64,000 nucleotides of DNA, from positions 1-64,000 of the forward strand of contig JAURVT010000002.1 of the NCBI GenBank assembly GCA_030655315.1, given 5' to 3'. The notes beneath the pieces were generated by a model, which was given only the letters and a program-made list of their open reading frames with translations, made no database searches and had not been told where the DNA came from. The stretch is from Nocardioidaceae bacterium. GTDB taxonomy: Bacteria > Actinomycetota > Actinomycetes > Propionibacteriales > Nocardioidaceae. Made by a program: the position numbers and the translations under genes. This document shows, one piece after another, positions 43,203-51,103 of the stretch; position 1 is the first letter of the stretch, and every line of letters starts with the position of its first letter.

Positions 43203-43481
43203 ATGCTCGGACTCATCCTGACCATCCTGATCGTCGGCGCCATCGCCGGCTTCGTGGCCCGCCTGCTGGTCCCCGGCAAGCAGAACCTCTCGATCGTGGC
43301 CACGATCGTGCTGGGCATCGTCGGCTCCTTCGTCGGCGGCCTGCTGGGCTACCTGCTGTTCGGCAAGGACGCGGGCGACGGGCTCCTGCAGCCCGCAGGC
43401 ATCATCGGCTCGATCATCGGCGCGGTCATCGCGCTGCTGATCTGGACGGCGGCCCACCGCCGTAACAGCGCTCGGGTGTAG
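43203..43481 (+). CDS. GlsB/YeaQ/YmgE-family stress-associated membrane protein
   Basis: The product has 92 residues and three membrane helices (about 3-20, 30-52 and 65-85) with the family motifs GAIAGFVARLLVPGKQ and GIVGSFVGGLLGYLLFG. Function is unknown; family members are induced by stress. AAAGG lies about nine bases before the ATG. Divergent from the orphan regulator, a candidate controller. Confidence 0.9.
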   Translation: MLGLILTILIVGAIAGFVARLLVPGKQNLSIVATIVLGIVGSFVGGLLGYLLFGKDAGDGLLQPAGIIGSIIGAVIALLIWTAAHRRNSARV

Positions 43482-43502
43482 GACACGCTCCACGACCCGA
43501 CG

Positions 43503-43540
43503 CGACGGCAGCCACCGGTGGATTCCGCCGGTGGCTGTCG
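43503..43540 (+). terminator. Terminator after the GlsB-like gene
   Basis: CAGCCACCGG (43509-43518) pairs with CCGGTGGCTG (43528-43537) around nine bases, with partial pairing further out. The stem shares GCCACCGG with the terminator at 36331-36362. Confidence 0.65.
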
Positions 43541-43660
43541 TGTCGGTCGTTCCGGTCGCGGGTGCGTCGATCAACCGCGTCAGTGGGACGGGTGTCCTCC
43601 ACAGGTGTGCCCGGGATTTCCGTCTTCTCGGCGTCGCCAGCGCCGGCCGCCCCGTCCTGG

Positions 43661-43666
43661 GACGCT
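43661..43666 (+). promoter_or_regulatory. -10-like GACGCT before the SGNH hydrolase gene
   Basis: GACGCT, a variant lacking the first T, stands six bases before the GTG at 43673, the same spacing as the better leaderless promoters. GGAGG lies too close to the GTG to serve as a normal binding site. Confidence 0.35.
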
Positions 43667-43672
43667 GGAGGC

Positions 43673-44395
43673 GTGACCGACCGCCCCCTCAGCTACGCCA
43701 ACCGCACCGGGCGCCGTCCGGGCCGGACGGTGCGGGCGATGAGTGCGGTGCTGCCGGGGGTGGCGGGGGTGTGGAGCCAGGTCGAGCCGTACGCGGACGC
43801 CTGGCACGCGCACAACGTGGCGACGCTGGGCAGGCCCGGCCGACGCCTGGTCGTGCTCGGCGACTCGATGGCGCAGGGCGTGGGCGCGACGAGCCACGAC
43901 GCGGGGTGGGTCGGGCAGCTCGCGAAGCGGTTGACCGACGGCGGAGTCGAGCTCGAGGTGCTGAACCTGTCGGCGACCGGGGCGCGGGTGGACGACGTGC
44001 TCGCCCAACAGCTGCCCGCACTGGACGGGATCGGCTCACGTCCCGACGACGTCGTCGTCGTGATGGTGGGGTCGAACGACCTGTTCGGTGGGCGGGTGCA
44101 CCGGGAGCGGCTGCCGCAGGCGTACGCCGAGATCGTCGAGCGGGTGCCGGCGGGGACGCTGGTGTGCACGCTCCCCCAGCCCACCGCCGCGGCGGGACGG
44201 GCCAACGTCCACGTCGAGCGGGCCGCGGCGGACGGGCGGGTCGTCATGGTGGACCTGCGCGAGACGGGGCCGTCGTCATGGCGCGGGCGGCTGGCCGGTG
44301 ACTTCTTCCACCCCAACGACGCGGGGTACGCGGCCATCGCGGACGCGGTGGAGCCGGCCGTCCGCGCCGCGTTCGCGACCCCTCCGCGCCGATGA
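43673..44395 (+). CDS. SGNH/GDSL-family hydrolase
   Basis: The product has 240 residues. Block I VVLGDSMAQGVGA carries the nucleophile Ser, block III VMVGSNDLFGG the Gly/Asn oxyanion pair, and block V FFHPNDAGYAAIAD the Asp/His. These enzymes are lipases, esterases or deacetylases. No signal peptide is evident, so it is probably cytosolic. GTG at 43673 is the preferred start; ATG at 43739 is possible. It overlaps the IclR gene by four bases and may be co-transcribed with it. Confidence 0.87.
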   Translation: MTDRPLSYANRTGRRPGRTVRAMSAVLPGVAGVWSQVEPYADAWHAHNVATLGRPGRRLVVLGDSMAQGVGATSHDAGWVGQLAKRLTDGGVELEVLNLSATGARVDDVLAQQLPALDGIGSRPDDVVVVMVGSNDLFGGRVHRERLPQAYAEIVERVPAGTLVCTLPQPTAAAGRANVHVERAAADGRVVMVDLRETGPSSWRGRLAGDFFHPNDAGYAAIADAVEPAVRAAFATPPRR

Positions 44396-45210
44396 GGCAG
44401 GCGGACGAGGGGGCGAGGTCGGTCACCGACAAGGTGCTGGCGCTGCTGGCCGCGTTCGACGCCCAGTCCTCCGAGCTGACGCTGAGCGAGCTGGCCCGGC
44501 GGGCGGACGTGTCGCTGTCGACGGCACACCGGCGGGTGGCCGAGCTGGTGGAGTGGGGGGCGCTGGAGCGGACGCCGGCGGGGCGGTACCGGGTCGGGCT
44601 GCGGCTGTGGGAGGTCGCGTCGTTGGCGCCGCGCGGGCAGCGTCTGCGGGAGGTGGCACTGCCGTTCCTGGAGGACCTCTACGTCGTCACGCGGCAGAAC
44701 GTGCAGCTGGCGGTGCGCGAGGGCGACGAGCTGGTGTTCGTCGAGCGGCTGGCGGGGCGGGAGGCGGTGCCGGTGATGACGCGGGTCGGTGGGCGGTTCA
44801 GCCTGCACGCGACGGGCGTCGGGCTCGTGCTGCTCGCGTTCGCGCCGGCCGACGTGCAGGAGCGCGTGCTGTCCGGCGACCTCACCCGCTACACCGAGCA
44901 CACGCTCACCGACCCGCGCGAGCTGCGCCGCGTCCTCGCGCAGGTGCGGGCCGAGGGCTTTGCCGTCAGCGACCGGATGGTCACCGTCGACGCGCTGTCG
45001 GTCGCCGCCCCGGTCGTGGACGCCGCGGGCACCGTCGTCGCCGCGATCTCGCTCGTCGTCCTCGCCGACGATGCCGCGCCGATCCGCTCGCTGGTGACGA
45101 CCGTCCGCACCGCCGCACGGGGCGTCTCGCGCGCCCTGGGCATGCCCGTCGACCTCGGCTCCGCGCCGGGTGGTCCCCCCGAGCTCCTGGGACAGTCTTC
45201 CACTGAATGA
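44392..45210 (+). CDS. IclR-family transcriptional regulator
   Basis: The product has 272 residues: a winged helix-turn-helix (about 10-72; LTLSELARRADVSLSTAHRRV) and an IclR effector domain (about 85-255; RFSLHATGVGLVLLAFAP, EGFAVSDRMVTVDALSVAAPV). IclR proteins often control aromatic catabolism, and the vanA gene starts 66 bases downstream, so it likely controls the vanillate module. I did not find a convincing operator palindrome in that gap. Confidence 0.92.
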   Translation: MRQADEGARSVTDKVLALLAAFDAQSSELTLSELARRADVSLSTAHRRVAELVEWGALERTPAGRYRVGLRLWEVASLAPRGQRLREVALPFLEDLYVVTRQNVQLAVREGDELVFVERLAGREAVPVMTRVGGRFSLHATGVGLVLLAFAPADVQERVLSGDLTRYTEHTLTDPRELRRVLAQVRAEGFAVSDRMVTVDALSVAAPVVDAAGTVVAAISLVVLADDAAPIRSLVTTVRTAARGVSRALGMPVDLGSAPGGPPELLGQSSTE

Positions 45211-45276
45211 AAGCCTGGTGTCGCGCGTCACGTCGGCCACGTCACAGTCGGGGCACACCCGACCAGAGGAGCCGAC

Positions 45277-46434
45277 GTGTCCGTGCTCGACCGCCAGATG
45301 TCAGCGACCGCCAAGATCTTCCCCCACCCCCGCGACGCCTGGTACGTCGCCGCGTGGGACCACGAGGTCACCGCCAAGGCGCCGCTCGCGCGCACGATCG
45401 CCGACCGTCCGCTCGCGCTGTACCGCACCCAGGACGGACGGCCGGTCGCGCTGGCCGACGCCTGCTGGCACCGGCTCGCGCCGCTGTCGATGGGCACGCT
45501 CGTCGGCGACGACGAGGTGCAGTGCCCCTACCACGGGCTGCGCTACAACTCCTCGGGCCGCTGCACCGCGATGCCCGCGCAGGAGACGGTCAACCCGAGC
45601 GCGTCCGTGCCGTCGTTCCCCGTCGTCGAGAAGCACCGCTACGTCTGGGTCTGGGTCGGCGACCCCACCAAGGCCGACCCCGACCTGGTGCCCGACATGC
45701 ACCAGATGGACTCGCCCGACTGGGCGGGCGACGGCCTGACCATCCACGCCGACTGCAACTACCAGCTGGTGCTCGACAACCTGATGGACCTCACGCACGA
45801 GGAGTTCGTGCACAGCTCCAGCATCGGCCAGGCCGAGCTGAGCGAGGCCGAGTTCAGCACCACGCACGACGGCAGCACGGTCACCGTCAGCCGCTGGATG
45901 CGCGACATCGACGCTCCCCCGTTCTGGCTCAAGAACATGCGCGACAAGTTTCCCGGCTTCACCGGCAAGGTCGACCGCTGGCAGATCATCCACTTCGAGG
46001 CCCCCTCGACGATCTGCATCGACGTCGGCGTCGCCAAGGCCGGCACCGGCGCGCCCGAGGGCGACCGCTCGCAGGGCGTCAACGGCTACGTGATGAACAC
46101 GATCACCCCCGATCGCGACCGCAGCTGCCACTACTTCTGGGCGTTCATGCGCAACTACCGCCTCGACAGCCAGCTGATCACCACCCAGCTGCGCGACGGG
46201 GTGCACGGCGTCTTCGCCGAGGACGAGGTGATGCTCACCGCGCAGCAGAAGGCCATCGACGAGAACCCGGACTACGAGTTCTACAGCCTCAACGTCGACG
46301 CCGGCGGCATGTGGGTTCGCCGCATCCTCGACCGGATGCTGGTCGCCGAGGGCCGGCTCGACCCGGGCGACGTGTCGGTGACGAACCACGCCGCGGCCCC
46401 CGCGGACCGGCCCCGCGTCACCACCGGGGCCTGA
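45277..46434 (+). CDS. vanA: Vanillate O-demethylase oxygenase subunit (VanA-type Rieske oxygenase)
   Basis: The product has 385 residues. The Rieske cluster is Cys63-x-His65 and Cys83-x2-His86; the mononuclear iron is held by His174 and His179 in NLMDLTHEEFVH, with Asp167/Asp171 nearby. Together with VanB this demethylates vanillate to protocatechuate, releasing formaldehyde. GTG at 45277 follows AGAGGAG. The next gene is a VanB reductase, and a vanillin-type dehydrogenase lies downstream, which strengthens the substrate call; related methoxybenzoates are possible. Confidence 0.88.
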   Translation: MSVLDRQMSATAKIFPHPRDAWYVAAWDHEVTAKAPLARTIADRPLALYRTQDGRPVALADACWHRLAPLSMGTLVGDDEVQCPYHGLRYNSSGRCTAMPAQETVNPSASVPSFPVVEKHRYVWVWVGDPTKADPDLVPDMHQMDSPDWAGDGLTIHADCNYQLVLDNLMDLTHEEFVHSSSIGQAELSEAEFSTTHDGSTVTVSRWMRDIDAPPFWLKNMRDKFPGFTGKVDRWQIIHFEAPSTICIDVGVAKAGTGAPEGDRSQGVNGYVMNTITPDRDRSCHYFWAFMRNYRLDSQLITTQLRDGVHGVFAEDEVMLTAQQKAIDENPDYEFYSLNVDAGGMWVRRILDRMLVAEGRLDPGDVSVTNHAAAPADRPRVTTGA

Positions 46435-46435
46435 C

Positions 46436-47434
46436 GTGGTCGCCGACAACCGGCCCGTCTGGCAGCCGGCCGAGGTGGTCGAGTCGCGGATGGTCACCGA
46501 CCAGGTCCGACGGGTCACGCTGCGCCGCCCCGGCACCCGGCGAGCCCAGCCGGGCTCGCACGTCGACGTCCGCGTCGACCTCGGCGCACGCACCGACGTC
46601 CGCTCGTACTCGGTCGTCGAGGCGAGCGCGGACGGCTCGCAGGTCACCGTCAGCGTGATGCTCGCGCCTCGCTCGCGCGGCGGCTCACGGTTCATGCACG
46701 GGCTGCGCGAGGGCGACGTCGTCGAGTGCACCCAGCCGCTGCAGAACTTCGACCTGCGGCTCGGCGCACCCCGTCACCTGCTGGTCGCCGGCGGCATCGG
46801 CGTCACCGCGCTCGCCGCGATGGCCGAGACGCTGCGCACCACCGGACGCGACTACACGCTCGTCTACGTCGGACGCTCCCGCGCCGCGATGGCCTACCTC
46901 GACGAGCTCGAGCAGGCCCACGGCGACCGGCTCCGCGTCCACGTCGACGACCAGGGCCACCCGCTCGACGTCGCCGCGCTCGTCGACGAGGTCGCCGGAT
47001 CGTCGACGGCCCGCGCCACCGAGCTGTACGTCTGCGGGCCCATCCGGCTGATGGACGCGGTCCGTCGCGCGTGGGCCGGCGCCGGGCTGCCCGTGCACAA
47101 CCTGCGCTTCGAGACCTTCGGCAACAGCGGCTGGTTCGACGCCGAGGACTTCGTCGTCCGCGTGCCCCGCCTCGGGCTGGAGACGACGGTGGGCGCCGAC
47201 ACCACGATCCTCGAGGCGCTCACCGAGGCCGGCGCCGAGATGATGTTCGACTGCCGCAAGGGCGAGTGCGGCCTGTGCCAGGTCGACGTCCGCGACGTCG
47301 ACGGCAGCCTCGACCACCGCGACGTCTTCTTCAGCGCGCGCCAGCACGAGGCCGGCGACCAGCTCTGCACCTGCGTCTCGCGGGTCGCCTGCGGAGACGG
47401 CCGCACCGGCGTGCTGACGCTCGACCTGCCCTGA
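46436..47434 (+). CDS. vanB: Vanillate O-demethylase reductase subunit (VanB-type)
   Basis: The product has 332 residues: FMN domain (about 10-110; RSYSVVEAS is the flavin motif), NAD domain (about 112-225; LLVAGGIGVTALAAM, ELYVCGPIRLMD) and a C-terminal plant-type [2Fe-2S] domain with Cys273, Cys278, Cys281 and Cys311. It passes electrons from NADH to VanA. GTG at 46436 is one base after the vanA stop. Confidence 0.9.
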   Translation: MVADNRPVWQPAEVVESRMVTDQVRRVTLRRPGTRRAQPGSHVDVRVDLGARTDVRSYSVVEASADGSQVTVSVMLAPRSRGGSRFMHGLREGDVVECTQPLQNFDLRLGAPRHLLVAGGIGVTALAAMAETLRTTGRDYTLVYVGRSRAAMAYLDELEQAHGDRLRVHVDDQGHPLDVAALVDEVAGSSTARATELYVCGPIRLMDAVRRAWAGAGLPVHNLRFETFGNSGWFDAEDFVVRVPRLGLETTVGADTTILEALTEAGAEMMFDCRKGECGLCQVDVRDVDGSLDHRDVFFSARQHEAGDQLCTCVSRVACGDGRTGVLTLDLP

Positions 47435-47479
47435 CCTCTCCCCACACCCGCTGACGCCCTGACACCCCCGGAGCCCCCG

Positions 47480-48849
47480 ATGAACCTGCGCGACCACCTC
47501 GACCGATCGCCGATGACGCCGTACCAGTGGACCGTCGTCGGCCTGTGCATCGTCCTCAACGCCCTCGACGGCTACGACATCGCCGCGATGTCCTTCACCT
47601 CCACCCGGGTGCAGGACGAGTTCGCGCTCAGCGGGTCGCAGCTCGGCTGGCTGATCAGCGCCACGCTGATCGGCATGGCCGTCGGCGCGGCGTTGCTCGG
47701 CAACCTCGCCGACCGGTGGGGACGACGCCCGACGCTGCTCGCCGCCGTCAGCCTCGCGATGGCCGGCATGCTGCTCGCCGCGGCGGCGCCGTCCGCCCTG
47801 ACGCTCGGGGTGATCCGGTTCGTCACCGGCCTCGGCGTGGGCGGCATCCTCGCCTGCGTGACCGTGATCATCACCGAGTACTCCAACCGCCGACGCCGCG
47901 GGCTCGCGATGGGCCTCTACACCGCCGGCTACGGCATCGGCGCGACGCTCGGCGGGTTCGCCGCGGGTTCGCCGCGGTGGCGCTGCAGGGCGCCCACGGC
48001 TGGCGCTCGGTCTACCTGGTGGGCGGCCTGGTCAGCGTCGCCGTCCTCGTCGCGCTCGTCGTGGTCCTGCCCGAGTCGGTGCACCACCTGGCCAGCCACC
48101 GGCCGCGCGGCCACGAGGCGCGCCTGCGCCGGATCGCCGACCGCCTACGCGTCCCGGCCGACGTCGACCTGCTCCCCGAGGCCGAGCCCGTCGCGTCCGA
48201 CGTCACCCCGGCCAGCCCGTCCGCCCTGATCGGGCCGTCCGCCCGCCGGGCCACCCTGGCGATCTGGGTGGCGTTCTTCGCGACCATGTTCGGCTTCTAC
48301 TTCGTCAACTCGTTCACGCCGCGCATCCTCGTCGACGCCGGGATGACCGCCGACCAGGGCGTCCGCGTGGGCATGGCGCTGGCCATCGGCGGCGCGGTCG
48401 GCTCGGTCGCATACGGGCTCCTCGTCGCGCGGTACGACACCGCCCGGCTGCTCGTCCTGACGCTGATCGCGTCGGCCGCGGCCGTGTCGGTGTTCGTGGT
48501 CTCGACGGGCGCGCTGGCCGCCGCCGTCGTCATGGGCGTGGTGGTCGGGATGCTGGTCAACGCCTGCGTCGGCGGCCTCTACACCGTCACGCCGACCCTG
48601 TACCCGACGGCCGTGCGCGCGTCCGGGGTCGGCATCGCCCTCGGCGTCGGACGGCTGGGCGCGATCCTCGCCCCGGTCGCCGCCGGCAGCCTGCTCGACC
48701 TCGGGTGGACACCGGACCACCTCTACCTGATGGTGGCCCTGGTCCTCCTCGTCGGTGCGGCCGCCGCCTGGTTGCTGCCCCGTCCGGCCGTCGAGCCCCG
48801 TCCCGCGCAGACGGTCGCCGCACCCGTCCGGCAGACCACGTCCAGCTGA
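47480..48849 (+). pseudogene. AAHS-family MFS aromatic-acid transporter (VanK/PcaK-like), frameshifted
   Basis: From ATG 47480 one frame encodes the first half (LNALDGYDIAAMSF, LGNLADRWGRRPTLL, IITEYSNRRRRGLAMG); after about 47955 the rest of the transporter (LVGGLVSVAVLVALVVV to TPTLYPTAVRASGVGIALGVGR) continues in another frame. An exact 11-base tandem duplication lies at the break; removing one unit restores a 452-residue, 12-helix protein with no other damage. As it stands, translation ends at 48229 after 249 residues. It sits between vanB and the aldehyde dehydrogenase, so uptake of vanillate or a related acid is the likely original role. Confidence 0.88.
47952..47977 (+). repeat. 11-bp tandem duplication causing the transporter frameshift
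   Basis: GGGTTCGCCGC occurs twice back to back (47954-47964 and 47965-47975), and the period of 11 extends over 26 bases. An extra 11 bases shifts the frame. Slippage could remove or recreate it. Confidence 0.9.
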
Positions 48850-48884
48850 TCCCCACCCACCCACGCCGAACGACAGGAACGCCC

Positions 48885-50336
48885 GTGACCCACCAGGTAC
48901 GTCTGCACATCGCCGGTCAGGACCGTGACGCCACCGGCGGCGGCACCTTCGAGCGGCGCGACCCCGTCAGCGGGGACGTCGCGACGACGGCCGCCTCCGC
49001 CGGCGTCGAGGACGGCGTGGCCGCGGTCGACGCGGCCGCCGCAGCCTTCCCTGCCTGGTCCGCCACCGGACCGGGCGAGCGACGCGCGCTGCTGCTCGCG
49101 GCCGCCGACCGGCTCGAGGCGAAGGTCGACGACTTCGCCGCGGCCACCGTCGACGAGATCGGCGCACCGGCGCACTGGGCCCACTTCAACGTGGGCCTGG
49201 CGGCCTCGGTGCTGCGCGAGGCCGCGTCCCTCACCACCCAGGTGCTGGGCGAGACGATCCCGTCGAACGTCCCAGGCAGCCTGGCCATCTCGGTGCGCAA
49301 GCCCGCGGGCGTCGTGCTCGGCATGGCGCCCTGGAACGCGCCGGTCATCCTCGGCGTGCGGGCGCTCGCGACGCCGCTCGCCGTCGGCAACACGGTCGTG
49401 TTCAAGGCGAGCGAGAAGTGCCCGCGGATCCACCGGCTGATCGTCGACGCGCTGGTCGAGGCCGGGCTGCCCGACGGCGTCGTCAACTTCGTCTCGCACG
49501 CGCCGCGGGACGCCGCGGCCGTCGTGGAGGCGATGATCGCGCACCGCGCCGTCCGCCGCGTCAACTTCACCGGCTCGACCGCGGTCGGGCGGATCATCGG
49601 CCGGCTGTGCGGCGAGCACCTCACCCCGAGCGTGCTCGAGCTCGGCGGCAAGGCGCCGTTCGTCGTCCTCGACGACGCCGACCTCGACGCCGCCGTCGAC
49701 GCGGCCGCGTTCGGTGCCTTCGCCAACTCCGGGCAGATCTGCATGTCGACCGAGCGGTTCATCGTCGACGAGAGCGTCGCCGACGCGTTCGTGCAGAAGC
49801 TGGCGGCCAAGGCCGACTCGCTGCCCGTCGGCGCCCCCGACGGGCCCGTCGTGCTCGGCTCTGTGGTCGACGCCGACACCGTCGAGCGCTGCAACACGCT
49901 GCTCGACGACGCCGTCGGGTCCGGGGCCCGCGTGGTCGCCGGCGGCCGGGCGAGCGACACCCTGATGGCCGCGACGCTGGTGGACGGCGTCACGGACCGG
50001 ATGCGGCTGTGGACCGAGGAGTCGTTCGGCCCGGTGAAGTCGATCATGCGCGTCGACGGCGCCGAGGCCGCGATCGCCGCGGCCAACGACACCGAGTACG
50101 GGCTGTCGGCGGCGGTCTTCGGTCGTGATGCCGCCCGCGCCCTGTCCGTCGCCCAGCGGATCGAGTCGGGCATCTGCCACGTCAACGGGCCGACGGTGCA
50201 CGACGAGCCGCAGATGCCGTTCGGCGGCGTCAAGGCGTCCGGGTGGGGCCGGTTCGGCGGTGTGGCCGGGGTGCACGAGTTCACCGACCTGCAGTGGATC
50301 ACCGTGCAGACGGGGCCGCGGCACTACCCGTTCTGA
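48885..50336 (+). CDS. vdh: Vanillin/aromatic aldehyde dehydrogenase
   Basis: The product has 483 residues and is an NAD(P)-dependent aldehyde dehydrogenase. The catalytic Cys286 is in FANSGQICMSTER, the general-base Glu in LELGGKAPF, and the coenzyme segment VNFTGSTAVGR is intact. It groups by sequence features with vanillin/salicylaldehyde dehydrogenases, and its place in the vanAB cluster supports vanillin to vanillate. GTG at 48885 follows an AGGA. Last gene of the module, ending before a long hairpin. Confidence 0.87.
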   Translation: MTHQVRLHIAGQDRDATGGGTFERRDPVSGDVATTAASAGVEDGVAAVDAAAAAFPAWSATGPGERRALLLAAADRLEAKVDDFAAATVDEIGAPAHWAHFNVGLAASVLREAASLTTQVLGETIPSNVPGSLAISVRKPAGVVLGMAPWNAPVILGVRALATPLAVGNTVVFKASEKCPRIHRLIVDALVEAGLPDGVVNFVSHAPRDAAAVVEAMIAHRAVRRVNFTGSTAVGRIIGRLCGEHLTPSVLELGGKAPFVVLDDADLDAAVDAAAFGAFANSGQICMSTERFIVDESVADAFVQKLAAKADSLPVGAPDGPVVLGSVVDADTVERCNTLLDDAVGSGARVVAGGRASDTLMAATLVDGVTDRMRLWTEESFGPVKSIMRVDGAEAAIAAANDTEYGLSAAVFGRDAARALSVAQRIESGICHVNGPTVHDEPQMPFGGVKASGWGRFGGVAGVHEFTDLQWITVQTGPRHYPF

Positions 50337-50520
50337 CGGTCGGGGGCGGGCGGGCGTCCGTGGCATCACGGGTGCCAGCCGGCATCCCAGACGGGTCGAG
50401 CTGGTCGATGACGTCCAGGTGGTCTGGGTGCAGGACTTCACCCGCGTCAGCGGCACGGCGGGGAACGGCGTCTGGCGCGTCACCTTGGTCGTCCCCGTCG
50501 AAGCCCCACCAGCACCACCT

Positions 50521-50580
50521 GGCACGGAGAACCGACAGGACCATGGAGAGTTCGCCGTGGTCCTGTCGGAAAACCGTGCC
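50521..50580. terminator. 60-base near-palindrome between vdh and the amine-oxidase operon
   Basis: The two halves pair through GGCACGG/CCGTGCC, a four-base bulge, and CCGACAGGACCA/TGGTCCTGTCGG. A further CCGACAGG copy is at 50592-50599, so alternative pairing is possible. It lies in the convergent gap 50337-50608, otherwise without features. Confidence 0.65.
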
Positions 50581-50608
50581 TACCTGGGAATCCGACAGGC
50601 GGGCACCC

Positions 50609-51103
50609 TCACATCACGGCCATGGCGGACATGGCGGCGACCATGGTCCAGGCGGGGGCGGAGGTGGGCCAGCCACGGGGGTGGTCGGGGAGGCGGGTGC
50701 GCAGGGCGGCCCACGTCAGGACGACCAGGCCCGCCAGGGCGACGACCAGCCAGCGCTGGCCACTCGCCGCTCCCCCCGACACCGCCAGGTGGTGGGCGTG
50801 GTGGGCGCCGGCCCGGCCGAGGGTGGACAGGCCCATCAGGGCGACGAGCCCGGCGCAGGCCGCGAGATCCAGCGCGCAGGACGCGTCGCCCCGGCGACGC
50901 CCGACCAGCAGGACAGCCCCGGCAACGGCGAGCGCGACGGCCGAGGCCAGCGCGGCGACGACGCCGTGGGCCACGAGCAGCGCCGCCATCACGACCAGCA
51001 TCACGAGGTGCGCGAGCCGCACGCGACGCGTCCGCGACTGCACGAGCATGACGGCCGCGGCGGCGACGCAGACCAGCTGCGCCGCCACCATCGCGGCCGA
51101 CAT
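50609..51103 (-). CDS. Small His/Met-rich membrane protein (DUF5134-like)
   Basis: The product has 164 residues and about five membrane helices (roughly 3-20, 27-48, 50-75, 82-97 and 122-140). A His cluster HHAHH and many Met residues near both ends stand out. It resembles the actinobacterial DUF5134 family, with low certainty. Its ATG overlaps the stop of the copper amine oxidase gene by one base (TGATG), so it is translated with that enzyme; a role in copper supply to the oxidase is a reasonable but untested idea. Confidence 0.7.
   Translation of the reverse strand: MSAAMVAAQLVCVAAAAVMLVQSRTRRVRLAHLVMLVVMAALLVAHGVVAALASAVALAVAGAVLLVGRRRGDASCALDLAACAGLVALMGLSTLGRAGAHHAHHLAVSGGAASGQRWLVVALAGLVVLTWAALRTRLPDHPRGWPTSAPAWTMVAAMSAMAVM

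Noticed and set aside
45190-45276. IclR operator between the regulator gene and vanA
   Set aside because: Only short weak inverted matches were seen, none better than expected by chance.
47480-48229. Treating the first half of the transporter as a complete 249-residue gene
   Set aside because: It stops mid-fold after out-of-frame residues; the second half continues in another frame directly after the 11-bp duplication.
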